Positions 1-8,722 of a DNA stretch of 37,835 nucleotides are shown piece after piece. Position 1 is the first letter of the stretch; every line of letters starts with the position of its first letter. This DNA is from Paracoccaceae bacterium (GTDB lineage: Bacteria > Pseudomonadota > Alphaproteobacteria > Rhodobacterales > Rhodobacteraceae): contig JACONJ010000005.1 in the NCBI GenBank assembly GCA_014323785.1, positions 1 to 37,835 on the forward strand. Direction: 5' to 3'. The position numbers and the translations under genes were made by a program. Under the pieces are notes generated by a model, which was not told the DNA's origin, ran no database searches, and saw only the letters and a list, made by a program, of their open reading frames with translations.

Positions 1-873
1 CTGGATGATATTTCGCCGGATGGCGCGGGTGCGGGTGAAATAGGCCAGCAGGTGGTCGCCGTTACCGGTGCGGATGGCCCGTTGCAGCGCGAAAAGCTCC
101 TCGGTAAAGCGGCCAAGGATTTCCAGGGTCGCCGTTTTGTTTGACAGGAACACATCGCGCCACATTACGGGGTCCGAGGCCGCAATACGGGTAAAATCCC
201 GGAACCCCGCGGCCGAGTATTTGATGACCTCGCTGTCGGTAACGCGGCGCAGATCATCGGCCACGCCAACCATCGTGTAGGCGATCAGATGCGGGGTGTG
301 CGAGGTGACGGCCAGAACCAGATCGTGGTGGTCGGGATCCATTAACTCAACCATGGCACCGCATCCGCGCCAGAGTGCCGCAAGGGTTTCGATTGGTTCG
401 GGCGGTGTGTCCGCACCGGGGGTCAGCAGCACGTAGCGGTTGTTGAACAGGTCCGCAAAGCCGGAATTCGGCCCGGAATGTTCGGTTCCGGCCAGGGGGT
501 GGCCGGGGATGAAATGCACGCTCTCGGGCAGGTGGGGTGCGACATGGGTGATCACTTCGCGCTTGACCGAACCGACATCGGTTACAGTTGCGCCCGGTGC
601 CAGGTGCGGCCCGATTTGTTGCGCGATGGTACCCATCGCGCCCACAGGGACGCACAGAACGACCAGATCAGCCCCTGCAACGGCCGTGGCCGGGGTTTCG
701 GTTACCTGGTCGACCAGGTTGATGTTTCGGGCGATGCGGCGGCTTTTGGCAGAGCGCGCGGTGCCCACGATACGGCCCGCCAGCCCGGCGCGGCGCATGG
801 CCAAGGCCAGGGATCCCGCGATCAGCCCCAGACCGATCAGCGCGACCTTACCATACAGCGGGCGCATTGTCAT
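1..873 (-). CDS. tyrC: Prephenate/arogenate dehydrogenase (3' end outside window)
   Basis: The protein oxidatively decarboxylates prephenate or arogenate in tyrosine biosynthesis, in the cytoplasm. Reading from ATG 873-871 gives 291 codons still open at the window edge, against roughly 300-310 aa usual for the family, so only the extreme C-terminus is missing. The N-terminus carries the dinucleotide-binding glycine motif (KVALIGLGLIAGSLALAMRR). Further on is the family signature GHPLAGTEHSG, followed by the helical dimerisation domain with SHTPHLIAYTMV. The ATG overlaps the stop of the upstream methyltransferase as ATGA (870-873), which suggests translational coupling. In related bacteria tyrC commonly sits beside hisC (from memory); here hisC is about 3 kb away with accessory genes between. 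Substrate preference cannot be read from sequence. Confidence 0.9.
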   Translation of the reverse strand, partial: MTMRPLYGKVALIGLGLIAGSLALAMRRAGLAGRIVGTARSAKSRRIARNINLVDQVTETPATAVAGADLVVLCVPVGAMGTIAQQIGPHLAPGATVTDVGSVKREVITHVAPHLPESVHFIPGHPLAGTEHSGPNSGFADLFNNRYVLLTPGADTPPEPIETLAALWRGCGAMVELMDPDHHDLVLAVTSHTPHLIAYTMVGVADDLRRVTDSEVIKYSAAGFRDFTRIAASDPVMWRDVFLSNKTATLEILGRFTEELFALQRAIRTGNGDHLLAYFTRTRAIRRNIIQ

Positions 874-2513
874 GCGCCCTCGATCTGATAGGGGATTTGT
901 TTGAATGCGATGTTTTGGGTGCGCAGGCGATCAGGGGGGATGGTGGTGCCCCCGGCATAGATCACCTGTGTGCCGTTGAAGCCCTTTGGCGGGGCGGGGA
1001 GGGTGGCCAGGGCGTCGGGGGTCAGGACGGTGCCGGGGGTGGTGCCAGACCCTTCTTCCTGTGCCGGGGATTCCGGGGAAAACAGCAGATACACGGCGCG
1101 ATCCCCGTGGGTGCCCAGCAGGGGTGTTGTGCCCGTGGCCCGTGACGGGATGGGCATGCCGGTTTCGGTAAAGAAGATATGGGCGGCCAGGTCGGCAAAG
1201 GTGACGCCCGCGCTGATGTCGCCGAATTCATCGAACAGGGCGGCCCCCAGGCGGCAGTAGCGAAATCCGCCGCCCAGCCCCCCGACGGGCTTGTCGGGGT
1301 CGCCGCCGCGGTTGTAGCCGGTGATAACGCGGCGCAGGCGGGCGGCGGTAACTTTGGTTGCGATGGGTTCTTCCATTTCCACCAGGATGAAGCGGCGGTT
1401 GCCGCCGTCCTGTTTGTTGAGGTCCAGCACCGCGTGGCCCGTGGTTCCAGACCTGGCGAAGGAATCGAGGATCAGATCGCCGGGGCTGGTGGCGAGTTGA
1501 ATGATTTGTTTAATCAACCGCACGGGCTTTGGTGTGATGAAAACCTCATCGTTGTCTTCGAATTCTAAAATTGACAAAACTTCTTTCTTAGCTTCCTGAG
1601 AGTGGCCCACCTCATCATATGTCCAAATTGTTTCTGGGGTTCTGCCTTTACTGACTTCACTGAGGAATATCTTTGGGGCGGGCACATTGTTTCCATCCTT
1701 GCCCCAGTAAATACGGTTATCTGCATCTAGTGCCAGAAACTTCTCTTTCGAAACACGCCAATAAGATCCTCTGGGCGGTCCATTAATGATTCGGCCACCG
1801 GGGCAGGTTATCGGATAGGTTCCTTTACTGTAATAGTTTCGTGCAGCAAGATTATTTGGCCTCCACGGGCCACGGGGGTCATTATCGAGGTTCTTGTATA
1901 CAGAGTTTTGTTTATTGGTACGCGGCAGAGAATTAAGCTGAAACTCTTTAAGGTTTTTACAATAGCTGATCACATATTCATGACTACTTGAAAAGTGTTT
2001 TGCAGATGAACGAGGCGCATAAGATTTTTGCCAGATTACGTTTTCCAAAAAGTTCTGAGGCAGAAAAATTTCATCTAGCAAATTCCGCAGGTGATGCAGT
2101 GAGTCATCGCCGATTGACACAAAGATCACGCCGTCTTGGCGCAGGAAGTCGCGCAGCAGGCGCAGGCGCGGATACATCATGCACAGCCACTTGTCGTGGC
2201 GCGACAGGTCTTCGGCCTCGCGCCCCACAACCCGGCCCAGCCAGGCCCGCATATCCGGCGCATTCACGTTGTCATTATACACCCAGCCCTCATTCCCGGT
2301 GTTATAGGGCGGGTCAATGTAGATGCATTTCACCTGCCCGCCGTAATAGGGCAGAAGGGCCTTCAACGCCTCCAGATTGTCACCCTGCACCAGAAGGTTG
2401 CCCGCGGCGCGGTCCCCGGCCGAGGCCGCGCCATCGCAATGCACCAGGCGATACGGCACCGCCCGGTGATGGTTCACAACCGCGTCTTTTCCGATCCAGT
2501 TCAAAACCGGCAT
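870..2513 (-). CDS. Solitary type III Mod-like site-specific DNA methyltransferase
   Basis: This 547-aa protein is a beta-class adenine/cytosine-N4 DNA methyltransferase: the catalytic motif DPPYNTG (residues 67-73) precedes the SAM-binding motif DSFARSGTTGHAV (350-362). Between them lies a target-recognition region, about residues 155-330 (roughly 1520-2050). It is visibly AT-richer than the rest, with more Lys, Asn, Tyr and Ser codons. The C-terminus ends in the FKQIPY-type tail known from this Mod family, so the protein looks full length. Mod genes of this type usually sit next to a res helicase-nuclease gene; none is present, and the next gene downstream is tyrC, overlapped by 4 bp. The SAM motif has Arg where FxGxG normally has its first Gly (FARSG), which may weaken cofactor binding. 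A GGGGGAA ribosome site precedes the ATG. It is probably a horizontally acquired orphan methylase; its target site is unknown. Confidence 0.88.
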   Translation of the reverse strand: MPVLNWIGKDAVVNHHRAVPYRLVHCDGAASAGDRAAGNLLVQGDNLEALKALLPYYGGQVKCIYIDPPYNTGNEGWVYNDNVNAPDMRAWLGRVVGREAEDLSRHDKWLCMMYPRLRLLRDFLRQDGVIFVSIGDDSLHHLRNLLDEIFLPQNFLENVIWQKSYAPRSSAKHFSSSHEYVISYCKNLKEFQLNSLPRTNKQNSVYKNLDNDPRGPWRPNNLAARNYYSKGTYPITCPGGRIINGPPRGSYWRVSKEKFLALDADNRIYWGKDGNNVPAPKIFLSEVSKGRTPETIWTYDEVGHSQEAKKEVLSILEFEDNDEVFITPKPVRLIKQIIQLATSPGDLILDSFARSGTTGHAVLDLNKQDGGNRRFILVEMEEPIATKVTAARLRRVITGYNRGGDPDKPVGGLGGGFRYCRLGAALFDEFGDISAGVTFADLAAHIFFTETGMPIPSRATGTTPLLGTHGDRAVYLLFSPESPAQEEGSGTTPGTVLTPDALATLPAPPKGFNGTQVIYAGGTTIPPDRLRTQNIAFKQIPYQIEGA

Positions 2514-2695
2514 GATGGTTCCCCCGCCTGCGCCTGCCTATCAGCACACGGGGCGCACACGCAAGGGGCGGCGCGAAAGAACACAGCAGAACCGCGCGCT
2601 GGCGTGCGTTAAATTGATATTGACAATTGCCCCCATACAATATATTAGAAGCGTGGCTGGGGTGCCGCCCCCCCCTTGGGAGAAGGACATAAACG
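2514..2695. promoter_or_regulatory. Divergent control region of methylase and HEPN cassette
   Basis: This AT-rich gap separates the minus-strand methyltransferase from the plus-strand cassette. For the plus strand two overlapping sigma-70-like promoters are visible: TTGATA 2614-2619 with TACAAT 2636-2641 (16-nt spacer), and TTGACA 2620-2625 with TATTAG 2643-2648 (17-nt spacer). A dyad with ATTG/CAAT ends overlaps the -35 elements and could be an operator. A C8 tract (2668-2675) lies between the promoter and the ribosome site GGGAGAAGGA near 2679-2688. No convincing minus-strand promoter stands out. Confidence 0.55.
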
Positions 2696-3028
2696 ATGGA
2701 CGCGACACTTGACCGGGCATGGGATGAATACCCCGCCCCTTGGCCCCCCGCCAGAATGGGCGAAAAGCTCAAAAAAAAGCTATCCACCCTGATTGAGGAC
2801 AGGCTGCGCTACAGCCCTGACGTCCACGTGCGCGTCACGGCCATCGAGCTGGCCCGCAGAACCCGGAAAATTTACATCGATGTCGAGATCGGCACCGGGG
2901 CGGACCCGGAAAAGATTGCTGGCCGTTACTTTGGCCTGACCCGCAAGGTTCATGAGGCATTGGGGGAGGATTGGGAAGATTTCTATGCCCATATCACGCC
3001 AATCTGCCTGCCCCATGCCGACGCCTGA
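2696..3028 (+). CDS. Hypothetical 110-aa protein, first gene of HEPN cassette
   Basis: No family is recognised. The 110-aa protein has an acidic N-terminal stretch, a Lys-rich segment at about residues 24-28 and a mixed alpha/beta core with alternating hydrophobic residues (VHVRVTAIELARRTRKIYID). The ATG at 2696 has a good ribosome site (GGAGAAGGA) and a convincing promoter about 50 bp upstream. The downstream HEPN-like gene overlaps its end by 14 bp (3015-3028), so the two are almost certainly co-translated. The position before a HEPN gene is where HEPN toxins often carry their partner, but the nucleotidyltransferase motif of MNT antitoxins is absent. A partner or antitoxin role is therefore only an inference. 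Confidence 0.65.
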   Translation: MDATLDRAWDEYPAPWPPARMGEKLKKKLSTLIEDRLRYSPDVHVRVTAIELARRTRKIYIDVEIGTGADPEKIAGRYFGLTRKVHEALGEDWEDFYAHITPICLPHADA

Positions 3029-3560
3029 TGCTGGCCTGGGGCGGGAGTTGCTGGAAACGTGCCGCCGATTGATACCCCCGGATGCGCAGGATCCGTCGCA
3101 GGCAGATCTGCGGCGGGCGATCAGCACGGCATACTATGCCGCCTTCCACGCACTGGCCGAAACCTGCGCTGACAGACTGGTCGGTGCAGAACATTCAACG
3201 CGGCCAAACAGGGCCTGGGTGGAAGTGTATCGGGGCTTGGAGCACGGCACGTGCTTAACAAAGTGCGAAGAGGCCCGGAATATGGCGTTCCCGAAAGGAA
3301 TCAAAGACTTTGCAGATGGCTTTGTTGAGCTGCACCAAGCCCGTGAATCCTGTGATTATGACCCGATGGTGCGCCCGACCAGAAATCTGGCCATTATGTA
3401 CATCGAACTGGCGGAAAACTCCATTGCCGCGCTGCAATCAGCACCCGAACCTGACCAGGTCGCGTTTGCAACCTGGGTTCTGATCAAAAGCAGAGGGGCG
3501 GATCGGGCCAGAACATTGGCGCACACGAAGATGGAGGGGCAGCTTGAGGTGCAGCCGTAG
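3015..3560 (+). CDS. HEPN-domain-like protein
   Basis: The 181-aa protein has the hallmark first helix of the HEPN/UPF0332 group (RRAISTAYYAAFHALAE, about residues 31-47). Later it has the matching region RESCDYDP, in the place where HEPN ribonucleases carry the R-x(4-6)-H motif; here it reads R-x4-Y. HEPN domains are all-helical dimers, many of them RNases in toxin-antitoxin or defence loci, although some only bind nucleotides. I chose ATG 3015 over the first in-frame ATG at 2952, because the latter would overlap the upstream gene by 77 bp. The gene ends 295 bp before hisC's stop, on the opposite strand. A toxin role is plausible from family and context, not shown. The C-terminal 35 residues after the HEPN core are not recognisable. 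Confidence 0.7.
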   Translation: MPTPDAGLGRELLETCRRLIPPDAQDPSQADLRRAISTAYYAAFHALAETCADRLVGAEHSTRPNRAWVEVYRGLEHGTCLTKCEEARNMAFPKGIKDFADGFVELHQARESCDYDPMVRPTRNLAIMYIELAENSIAALQSAPEPDQVAFATWVLIKSRGADRARTLAHTKMEGQLEVQP

Positions 3561-3855
3561 CCTTGCGCTGCCCGCCCGGAGGCTGTATTCTGATGCTGCC
3601 TGCCTGTGAAGCACCAGCCGTTGTGGCGGCGGTAAGGTGCGATTCCGGCGGGTGCGCGCGCGGGGGGGGTGTGCTGTCTGTCCTAGATGCATGCCCCCCT
3701 AAGTTTATTAGATTCCTGCATTGTCACACCGGCCGGGTGCTGACCCTGCCCGCCGTTCAGGGTATCGGCACCCGTGCGGCGGCGATCTGGAGATTATCGG
3801 TTCCGATCTGGAGATATTTTCGGTCCGCTACAGATTCAGAGTTTATTTCGGGTTG
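3561..3855. other. Gene-free stretch between HEPN gene and hisC
   Basis: No gene is supported here. The stretch holds a G8 run (3662-3669) and an imperfect tandem repeat with a 21-nt period (3784-3804 and from 3805), both copies starting GATCTGGAGAT. No terminator with a T-tract is obvious for either convergent gene. It marks the right edge of the accessory block inserted between hisC and tyrC. Confidence 0.5.
3784..3826. repeat. Imperfect 21-22-nt tandem repeat
   Basis: Two copies in tandem, 3784-3804 and 3805-3826, both beginning GATCTGGAGAT and ending in a TCGGTYCC-like block; the second copy is one base longer. It lies just downstream of hisC's stop. Function unknown. Confidence 0.6.
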
Positions 3856-4950
3856 CTACACCTGTGCCGCGCCCCTGAAGGTGGCCATGGCCCTGAGAAC
3901 GCGGGCGACATCCCCGGCCCGGCCCACGGTGATTCGCAAGGCTTCGGGGAAGCCGTATTCCCCGACCGGGCGGACGATAATGCCGCAGGATTTCAGGTGC
4001 GCATCCGCGGCGATCGCCTGGGCCGCATCCGTGAACCGCGCCAGGACGAAGTTGCCAAAGCTGGGGTCCGACGGAATGCCCAGCTGCGCCAGCCCGCCCG
4101 CCAGGCGCGTGCGCTGGTCCAGATTGTCCGCATGGCACATCTGCACAAAGGCCTGGTCGTGCACCGCAGCCTCGGCCCCCGCCAAGGCTACAGCGGACAT
4201 GTTGAAGGGCCCGCGAATGCGGTTCAACACGTCGATCACTGCACGGGGGGCATAGCCCCAGCCCACGCGCAGCCCGCCAAGCCCGTAGATTTTGGAAAAC
4301 GTGCGGGTCATCACCACATTCCCGCGCGTTTTGACCAGCCCTGCACCGCCATCATAGGCGGGCACATATTCGGCATAGGCCCCGTCCAGCACCAGAAGGC
4401 AGTGTTCGGGCACCCCGTCGGCCAGGCGCACAAGTTCCCCCATGCTAATCATCGTGCCCGTAGGATTGTTGGGATTGGCGATGTAGACCAGCCGCGCTGC
4501 CGGTGTGATCCGTGCCAGGATCGCATCCGTATCCGTCACCCGTTCGGCCTCGGGGACGGCGACGGGCGTGGCCCCCGCGGCCAGCGCGGCGATCCGGTAG
4601 ATGGCAAAGCCGTGTTCGGTGAACAGAACCTGATCCCCCGGCCCGGCATAGGCCATGGCCAGAAGGCTCAGGAGCTCATCGGACCCAACGCCGATGATGA
4701 TCCGGTCCGGGTCATCCAGCCCATGGATCCGGGCAATGGCCCCGCGCAGCGCAGCGTGGCTGGTCGAAGGGTAGCGGTGCAGATCGGCCAGCACGGCACG
4801 CATCGCCGCCACCGCCCCTGGCGACGGGCCAAAGGGGTTTTCGTTGGAGCTCAGTTTCAGTGGCGTCCTGACGCCCGCAATGGTGCTGGCCCCGCCCCGG
4901 TACAGGGCGATGTCCATAATGCCGGGCTGCGGGCGGATGGGGGCGGGCAT
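3856..4950 (-). CDS. hisC: Histidinol-phosphate aminotransferase
   Basis: This PLP enzyme converts imidazole-acetol phosphate to histidinol phosphate in histidine synthesis and often also transaminates aromatic precursors. The 364-aa length is normal. Visible features are the N-terminal substrate region [14 protein letters not shown] (31-44), the fold-type I signature NPNNPTGT (159-166) and the PLP lysine in [17 protein letters not shown] (Lys220), followed by the phosphate-binding Arg. The gene lies 67 bp downstream of priA on the same strand. A dual role in tyrosine or phenylalanine synthesis would fit the usual hisC-tyrC pairing, which is interrupted here by the methylase/HEPN block. The start is the ATG at 4950. 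Confidence 0.93.
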   Translation of the reverse strand: MPAPIRPQPGIMDIALYRGGASTIAGVRTPLKLSSNENPFGPSPGAVAAMRAVLADLHRYPSTSHAALRGAIARIHGLDDPDRIIIGVGSDELLSLLAMAYAGPGDQVLFTEHGFAIYRIAALAAGATPVAVPEAERVTDTDAILARITPAARLVYIANPNNPTGTMISMGELVRLADGVPEHCLLVLDGAYAEYVPAYDGGAGLVKTRGNVVMTRTFSKIYGLGGLRVGWGYAPRAVIDVLNRIRGPFNMSAVALAGAEAAVHDQAFVQMCHADNLDQRTRLAGGLAQLGIPSDPSFGNFVLARFTDAAQAIAADAHLKSCGIIVRPVGEYGFPEALRITVGRAGDVARVLRAMATFRGAAQV

Positions 4951-5017
4951 TGGGCCGACCTTTCATGCGTTCGGTTCACGGGGTCTGGTGGCGCGGGCGC
5001 AACGGGGACACCAGCGT

Positions 5018-7210
5018 TCAGTAGAAGCTTTGCGGATCAATATCCACCGCCAGGCGCAGGCCAGAGGTCAATTTTACTCCGCCGATCCATTGCGCGATGG
5101 CCTGCTGCAATGCCGCCCCCCTGGGGGCCTTGACCAGCAGCCGGACGCGGTGACGGCCCCGTATGCGGGCAACAGGTGCGGGCGCGGGGCCAAAGACCGT
5201 GGCCCCGACCCTGCGCAAGGGCCCATCGGTGCGCGCCAGATGCGTGCCGAGATCAAAGGCCGCGGTGGCCCCGGGGGCCGAGATGATGATCCCCGCCATG
5301 CGGCCGAAGGGCGGCATGGCGGCGGCCCTGCGTTCGGTGGCCTCGGCGTGCCAGAACCCCTCTTCATCACCGGACAGGATGGCCCGGATGACCGGATGAT
5401 CGGGCTGAAAGGTTTGCATCAGTGCCAGTCCGGGGCGGCCCCCGCGCCCGGCCCGGCCAGAAACCTGGCGCATCATTTGGAAGCTGCGTTCCGCGGCCCG
5501 CAGGTCCGCGCCCTGCAGCCCCAGATCCGCATCGATCACGCCAACCAGGGTCAGGCGGGGAAAGTTATGCCCCTTGGCCACCAATTGTGTCCCGATGATC
5601 AGGTCGGCGTCGCCATCGGTGATGGCCTTGATCTGTGCCTTAAGCGCACGGGCAGAGCGGAACAAATCCGAGGACAGCACCGCCTGCCGTGCCGTGGGGA
5701 AAAGGCGCGCGGCCTCTTCGGCCAGGCGTTCCACACCGGGGCCGACAGCAGCCATCCGGCCCTGTGCCCCGCACGAGGGGCAGGCTACCGGGACCGGCCT
5801 TGTTGCGCCGCACTGGTGACAGAGGAGGCGCCTTTGCAGCCGATGTTCCACCATGCGGGCATCGCAGGAATGGCAGCTCACCTGCGCCCCGCAGGCCCGG
5901 CAGAGGGTCACCGGTGCATAGCCCCGCCGGTTGAGAAACAAGAGGGCCTGTTCGCCGTCGCCGATGCGCTGCCGCACGGCCTGTTCCAGGGCGGGCGATA
6001 TCCAGGTGTTTGGCGGCACATCTTCCTGCCGCATGTCAATGGCGCGCAGCTGCGGCAGGGTGGCCCCCCCGAACCGGGCCGTCAGGTCAAGCCGTGCGTA
6101 TTTGCCGGCCTGTACATTGGCCCAGGTTTCCAGGGAGGGCGTGGCCGAGGCCAGAATCACGTGTGCCGCATTGCACGAGGCCCGAAGAACGGCCATGTCG
6201 CGGGCATGGTACAGCACCCCGTCCTCTTGCTTATAGGAGGTGTCGTGTTCCTCATCCACGACGATCAGCCCCAAATCCCGGAATGGCAGAAACAGGGCCG
6301 AGCGCGCCCCGACGACCAGCTGCGCCTGGCCCTGCCCGACCATACGCCAGCAGCGGTGCCGCGCGGGTAGCGTGACGCCCGAATGCCATTCGGCGGGTTT
6401 GGCCCCGAACCGCTGGTCTACCCGGTTCAGAAACCCGGCCGTCAGGGCGATCTCGGGCAACAGCACCAGGGCTTGCCGCCCTTTGCGCAGGCAGGCGGCG
6501 ATCGCCTCCAGGTAGACCTCGGTTTTGCCCGCGCCCGTCACCCCCTTCAAAAGGGTCGTGCCATAGCCATCATCGCGCACGGCCCGGCACAGGGTTTCGG
6601 CTGCCTGGGCCTGTTCCGCGGTCAGGGTCTTGCCCGGGCGGTCCGGGTCAAGCGGCGGATAGGGGGCCACGCAGGGGGCGGCGACCTGTTCCACCGCACC
6701 GGATGCCACCAGCCCCCTGGTGACAGAGGGGGTGACGCCGGCGCGTTCCGACACCTCCCCGAGGGTGAGGCCGGGGCCACCATCCTCCTGCAACACGGCC
6801 AGGACGCGCCGCCGCGCATCCGTCATGCGGGCGCCCCTCCCCTGCCCCAGGCGATAGATTGTGCGCGTGGACGGCAAATCCCGCAGGCCCGGCGCACGGG
6901 TGGCCAACCGCAGCATCGCTGGCAGCGGCGTCAGCGTGTAGGCCCCCGCGCGTTCCAGGAAATCGCGCAGCTCCCGGCGCATCGGGGGCAAGTCCAGCAC
7001 CCGGCGGACAGTGCGGAGTTTGGAGGCGTCCCAATCCCCGCGCCCCGGCCCCCAGACAACGCCCGGCACCTTGCGCGGGCCCAAGGGAACCTGAACAAAA
7101 GCCCCCGGTTTGCAGCCGCCCGCCGGGGCCTTGTAATCCAGCACCCGGTCCAGGGGTTCGGTCGTCAATACGCCAATCAGCGTCCCTTCTGCGAAATACT
7201 CTTGCGTCAT
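5018..7210 (-). CDS. priA: Primosomal replication-restart helicase PriA
   Basis: PriA reloads the replisome at stalled forks as a 3'-5' DNA helicase. The 730-aa protein has the N-terminal DNA-binding domain and winged-helix region. The helicase core shows Walker A GVTGAGKT (about 223-230), the DEEHD box (319-323) with TSYKQ following, and motif III SATPS. A cysteine-rich zinc insertion follows (CRACG, CHSCD, CHQCG, CPSCG; eight Cys in four pairs), then the GTQLVAKGHNFPRLTLVG segment and the QVSGRAGR motif VI. All key motifs are intact. It is transcribed divergently from the transaldolase gene across a 77-bp gap. Confidence 0.95.
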   Translation of the reverse strand: MTQEYFAEGTLIGVLTTEPLDRVLDYKAPAGGCKPGAFVQVPLGPRKVPGVVWGPGRGDWDASKLRTVRRVLDLPPMRRELRDFLERAGAYTLTPLPAMLRLATRAPGLRDLPSTRTIYRLGQGRGARMTDARRRVLAVLQEDGGPGLTLGEVSERAGVTPSVTRGLVASGAVEQVAAPCVAPYPPLDPDRPGKTLTAEQAQAAETLCRAVRDDGYGTTLLKGVTGAGKTEVYLEAIAACLRKGRQALVLLPEIALTAGFLNRVDQRFGAKPAEWHSGVTLPARHRCWRMVGQGQAQLVVGARSALFLPFRDLGLIVVDEEHDTSYKQEDGVLYHARDMAVLRASCNAAHVILASATPSLETWANVQAGKYARLDLTARFGGATLPQLRAIDMRQEDVPPNTWISPALEQAVRQRIGDGEQALLFLNRRGYAPVTLCRACGAQVSCHSCDARMVEHRLQRRLLCHQCGATRPVPVACPSCGAQGRMAAVGPGVERLAEEAARLFPTARQAVLSSDLFRSARALKAQIKAITDGDADLIIGTQLVAKGHNFPRLTLVGVIDADLGLQGADLRAAERSFQMMRQVSGRAGRGGRPGLALMQTFQPDHPVIRAILSGDEEGFWHAEATERRAAAMPPFGRMAGIIISAPGATAAFDLGTHLARTDGPLRRVGATVFGPAPAPVARIRGRHRVRLLVKAPRGAALQQAIAQWIGGVKLTSGLRLAVDIDPQSFY

Positions 7211-7287
7211 GCCTTCCCGTTGCGCGGCCCAGGCACTATAAGACTGTCAAACGCCGTCTTCTGCCACCCGATAAGGATTAAGACCCC
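7211..7287. promoter_or_regulatory. Divergent priA / transaldolase promoter gap
   Basis: A TATAAG hexamer at 7237-7242 could be the -10 of the plus-strand transaldolase gene, with only a weak -35 (TTCCCG, 7214-7219). An AAGGATT ribosome site lies just upstream of ATG 7288. No clear priA promoter is visible. Confidence 0.35.
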
Positions 7288-7941
7288 ATGAAATTCTTTG
7301 TTGACACCGCCGATACCGATGCCATTGCCGCGTTGAACGATCTGGGCATGGTTGACGGGGTCACCACCAACCCCTCGCTTATCATGAAATCCGGCCGCGA
7401 TATCAAGGACGTGACGAAGCAAATTTGCGATATGGTCGCTGGCCCGGTCTCGGCCGAGACGGTCGCGCGGGATGCCGACGGCATGATTGCCGAGGGGCGG
7501 GTGCTGGCGCAGATCGCCGGGAACATCGCCATCAAGGTGCCGCTGACCTGGGCCGGGCTAAAAGCCTGCAAGGTGCTGTCCGGCGAAGGGCGCATGGTCA
7601 ACGTGACGCTGTGCTTTTCTGCCAGTCAGGCACTTCTGGCGGCCAAGGCCGGGGCGACCTATATCTCCCCCTTCATCGGACGGCTGGACGACGTCAACCT
7701 TGACGGGATGGAGCTGATTGAGGACATTCGCACAATCTATGACAATTACGATTTCACCACCGAGATTCTGGCGGCCTCAATCCGCAGTGTGAACCATATG
7801 AAACAGGCCGCACTGATCGGGGCCGATGTGGCCACGGCCCCGCCGCATGTGATCAGATCCATGGCCGATCACGTGCTGACCGACAGGGGCCTTGATGCGT
7901 TCCTGAAGGATTGGGAAACAACGGGGCAGACCATTCTGTAA
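7288..7941 (+). CDS. Transaldolase / fructose-6-phosphate aldolase family protein
   Basis: This 217-aa protein belongs to the short transaldolase family (Fsa/TalC type), which forms a Schiff base with dihydroxyacetone units in the non-oxidative pentose phosphate pathway. The N-terminus MKFFVDTAD is typical, followed by the family signature [10 protein letters not shown] (23-32). The catalytic lysine sits in NIAIKVPLT (Lys83). The [19 protein letters not shown] stretch and [10 protein letters not shown] complete the barrel. Whether it acts as transaldolase or aldolase cannot be decided from length alone. The start has an AAGGATT ribosome site. The next gene (DUF484) follows after 16 bp, so a transaldolase-DUF484-xerC operon is likely. 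Confidence 0.9.
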   Translation: MKFFVDTADTDAIAALNDLGMVDGVTTNPSLIMKSGRDIKDVTKQICDMVAGPVSAETVARDADGMIAEGRVLAQIAGNIAIKVPLTWAGLKACKVLSGEGRMVNVTLCFSASQALLAAKAGATYISPFIGRLDDVNLDGMELIEDIRTIYDNYDFTTEILAASIRSVNHMKQAALIGADVATAPPHVIRSMADHVLTDRGLDAFLKDWETTGQTIL

Positions 7942-7957
7942 AGAGCGTTCAAGAGCT

Positions 7958-8716
7958 ATGGGCACCGGAGACACCGGAACACTTCACACCACAGGCAGGC
8001 ATATGGGCGAACGGGCAAACATATTGGAAGACTGGCGCGCACGGGTGCTGAGCCACCCGGAACTGGTTCTGGAGGACCGGGATTTGATGCGCACGCTGCT
8101 CGCCGCGACTGATCGGCAGATGGGCGACAATGTCATTGATATGCGCGGCATTGCGATGGACCGCCTGGAGAACCGGCTGGACCAGCTGGAGGACACGCAT
8201 CGCAGCGTTATCACGGTGGCCTATGAAAACCTTTCGGGCACCAATCGGGTGCATCGCGCCGTCCTGACCTTGCTGGATCAGACCGATTTTGAGGCGTTCC
8301 TGAAGGCACTCGGGACCGATGTGGCGGACATTCTGCGCGTGGATCAGGTGCGTCTGGTTCTGGAAAGTACCGAAGTGCCGGGCTCCGGTGTGACCGGAGT
8401 GCAAAATCCGGAGGATGTGCTGACCGTGGTTGTTCCTGGCTTTGTCAACGCTTATCTGGCTGGCGGACGCGCCGTGGGGGACCGGGGTGTGACCCTGCGC
8501 CGGGTCGGGGACGGCGCGGGCGTAATCTATGGCACCGGGGCGGACTGGCTTGCCTCTGAGGCCCTTTTGCGCCTTGACCCTGGCCCGAACCGCCTGCCCG
8601 GCCTGTTGGCTTTTGGTGCGAAAGACCCGCATCAGTTCCGCCCCGGCCAGGGTACCGACCTGCTGGCCTTTTTTGCCGGTGTTGTTGAACGGCTGATGCG
8701 GACATACCTGGATTGA
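7958..8716 (+). CDS. DUF484 family protein
   Basis: The 252-aa protein matches the DUF484 family, a GAF-like domain protein found just upstream of xerC in many proteobacteria. The family's conserved block is visible at about residues 36-95: a helix pair with RQMGDNVIDMRGIAMDRLE, then LEDTHRSVI. A GAF-like alpha/beta region runs to the C-terminus. The biochemical role is unknown; the constant link with xerC suggests a function around chromosome dimer resolution or cell division, which is inference. An alternative start at ATG 8003 (MGERANIL) would remove 15 poorly conserved residues. xerC begins 6 bp after its stop. Confidence 0.85.
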   Translation: MGTGDTGTLHTTGRHMGERANILEDWRARVLSHPELVLEDRDLMRTLLAATDRQMGDNVIDMRGIAMDRLENRLDQLEDTHRSVITVAYENLSGTNRVHRAVLTLLDQTDFEAFLKALGTDVADILRVDQVRLVLESTEVPGSGVTGVQNPEDVLTVVVPGFVNAYLAGGRAVGDRGVTLRRVGDGAGVIYGTGADWLASEALLRLDPGPNRLPGLLAFGAKDPHQFRPGQGTDLLAFFAGVVERLMRTYLD

Positions 8717-8722
8717 GGCCCG

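Noticed and set aside
870-2513. Complete type III restriction-modification system
   Set aside because: No res helicase-nuclease gene is present on either side; the downstream gene is tyrC.
3721-5133. Long plus-strand ORF of 470 codons, antisense to hisC
   Set aside because: It mirrors hisC codon structure and has a Gly/Arg/Pro/His-rich composition typical of GC-rich antisense frames.
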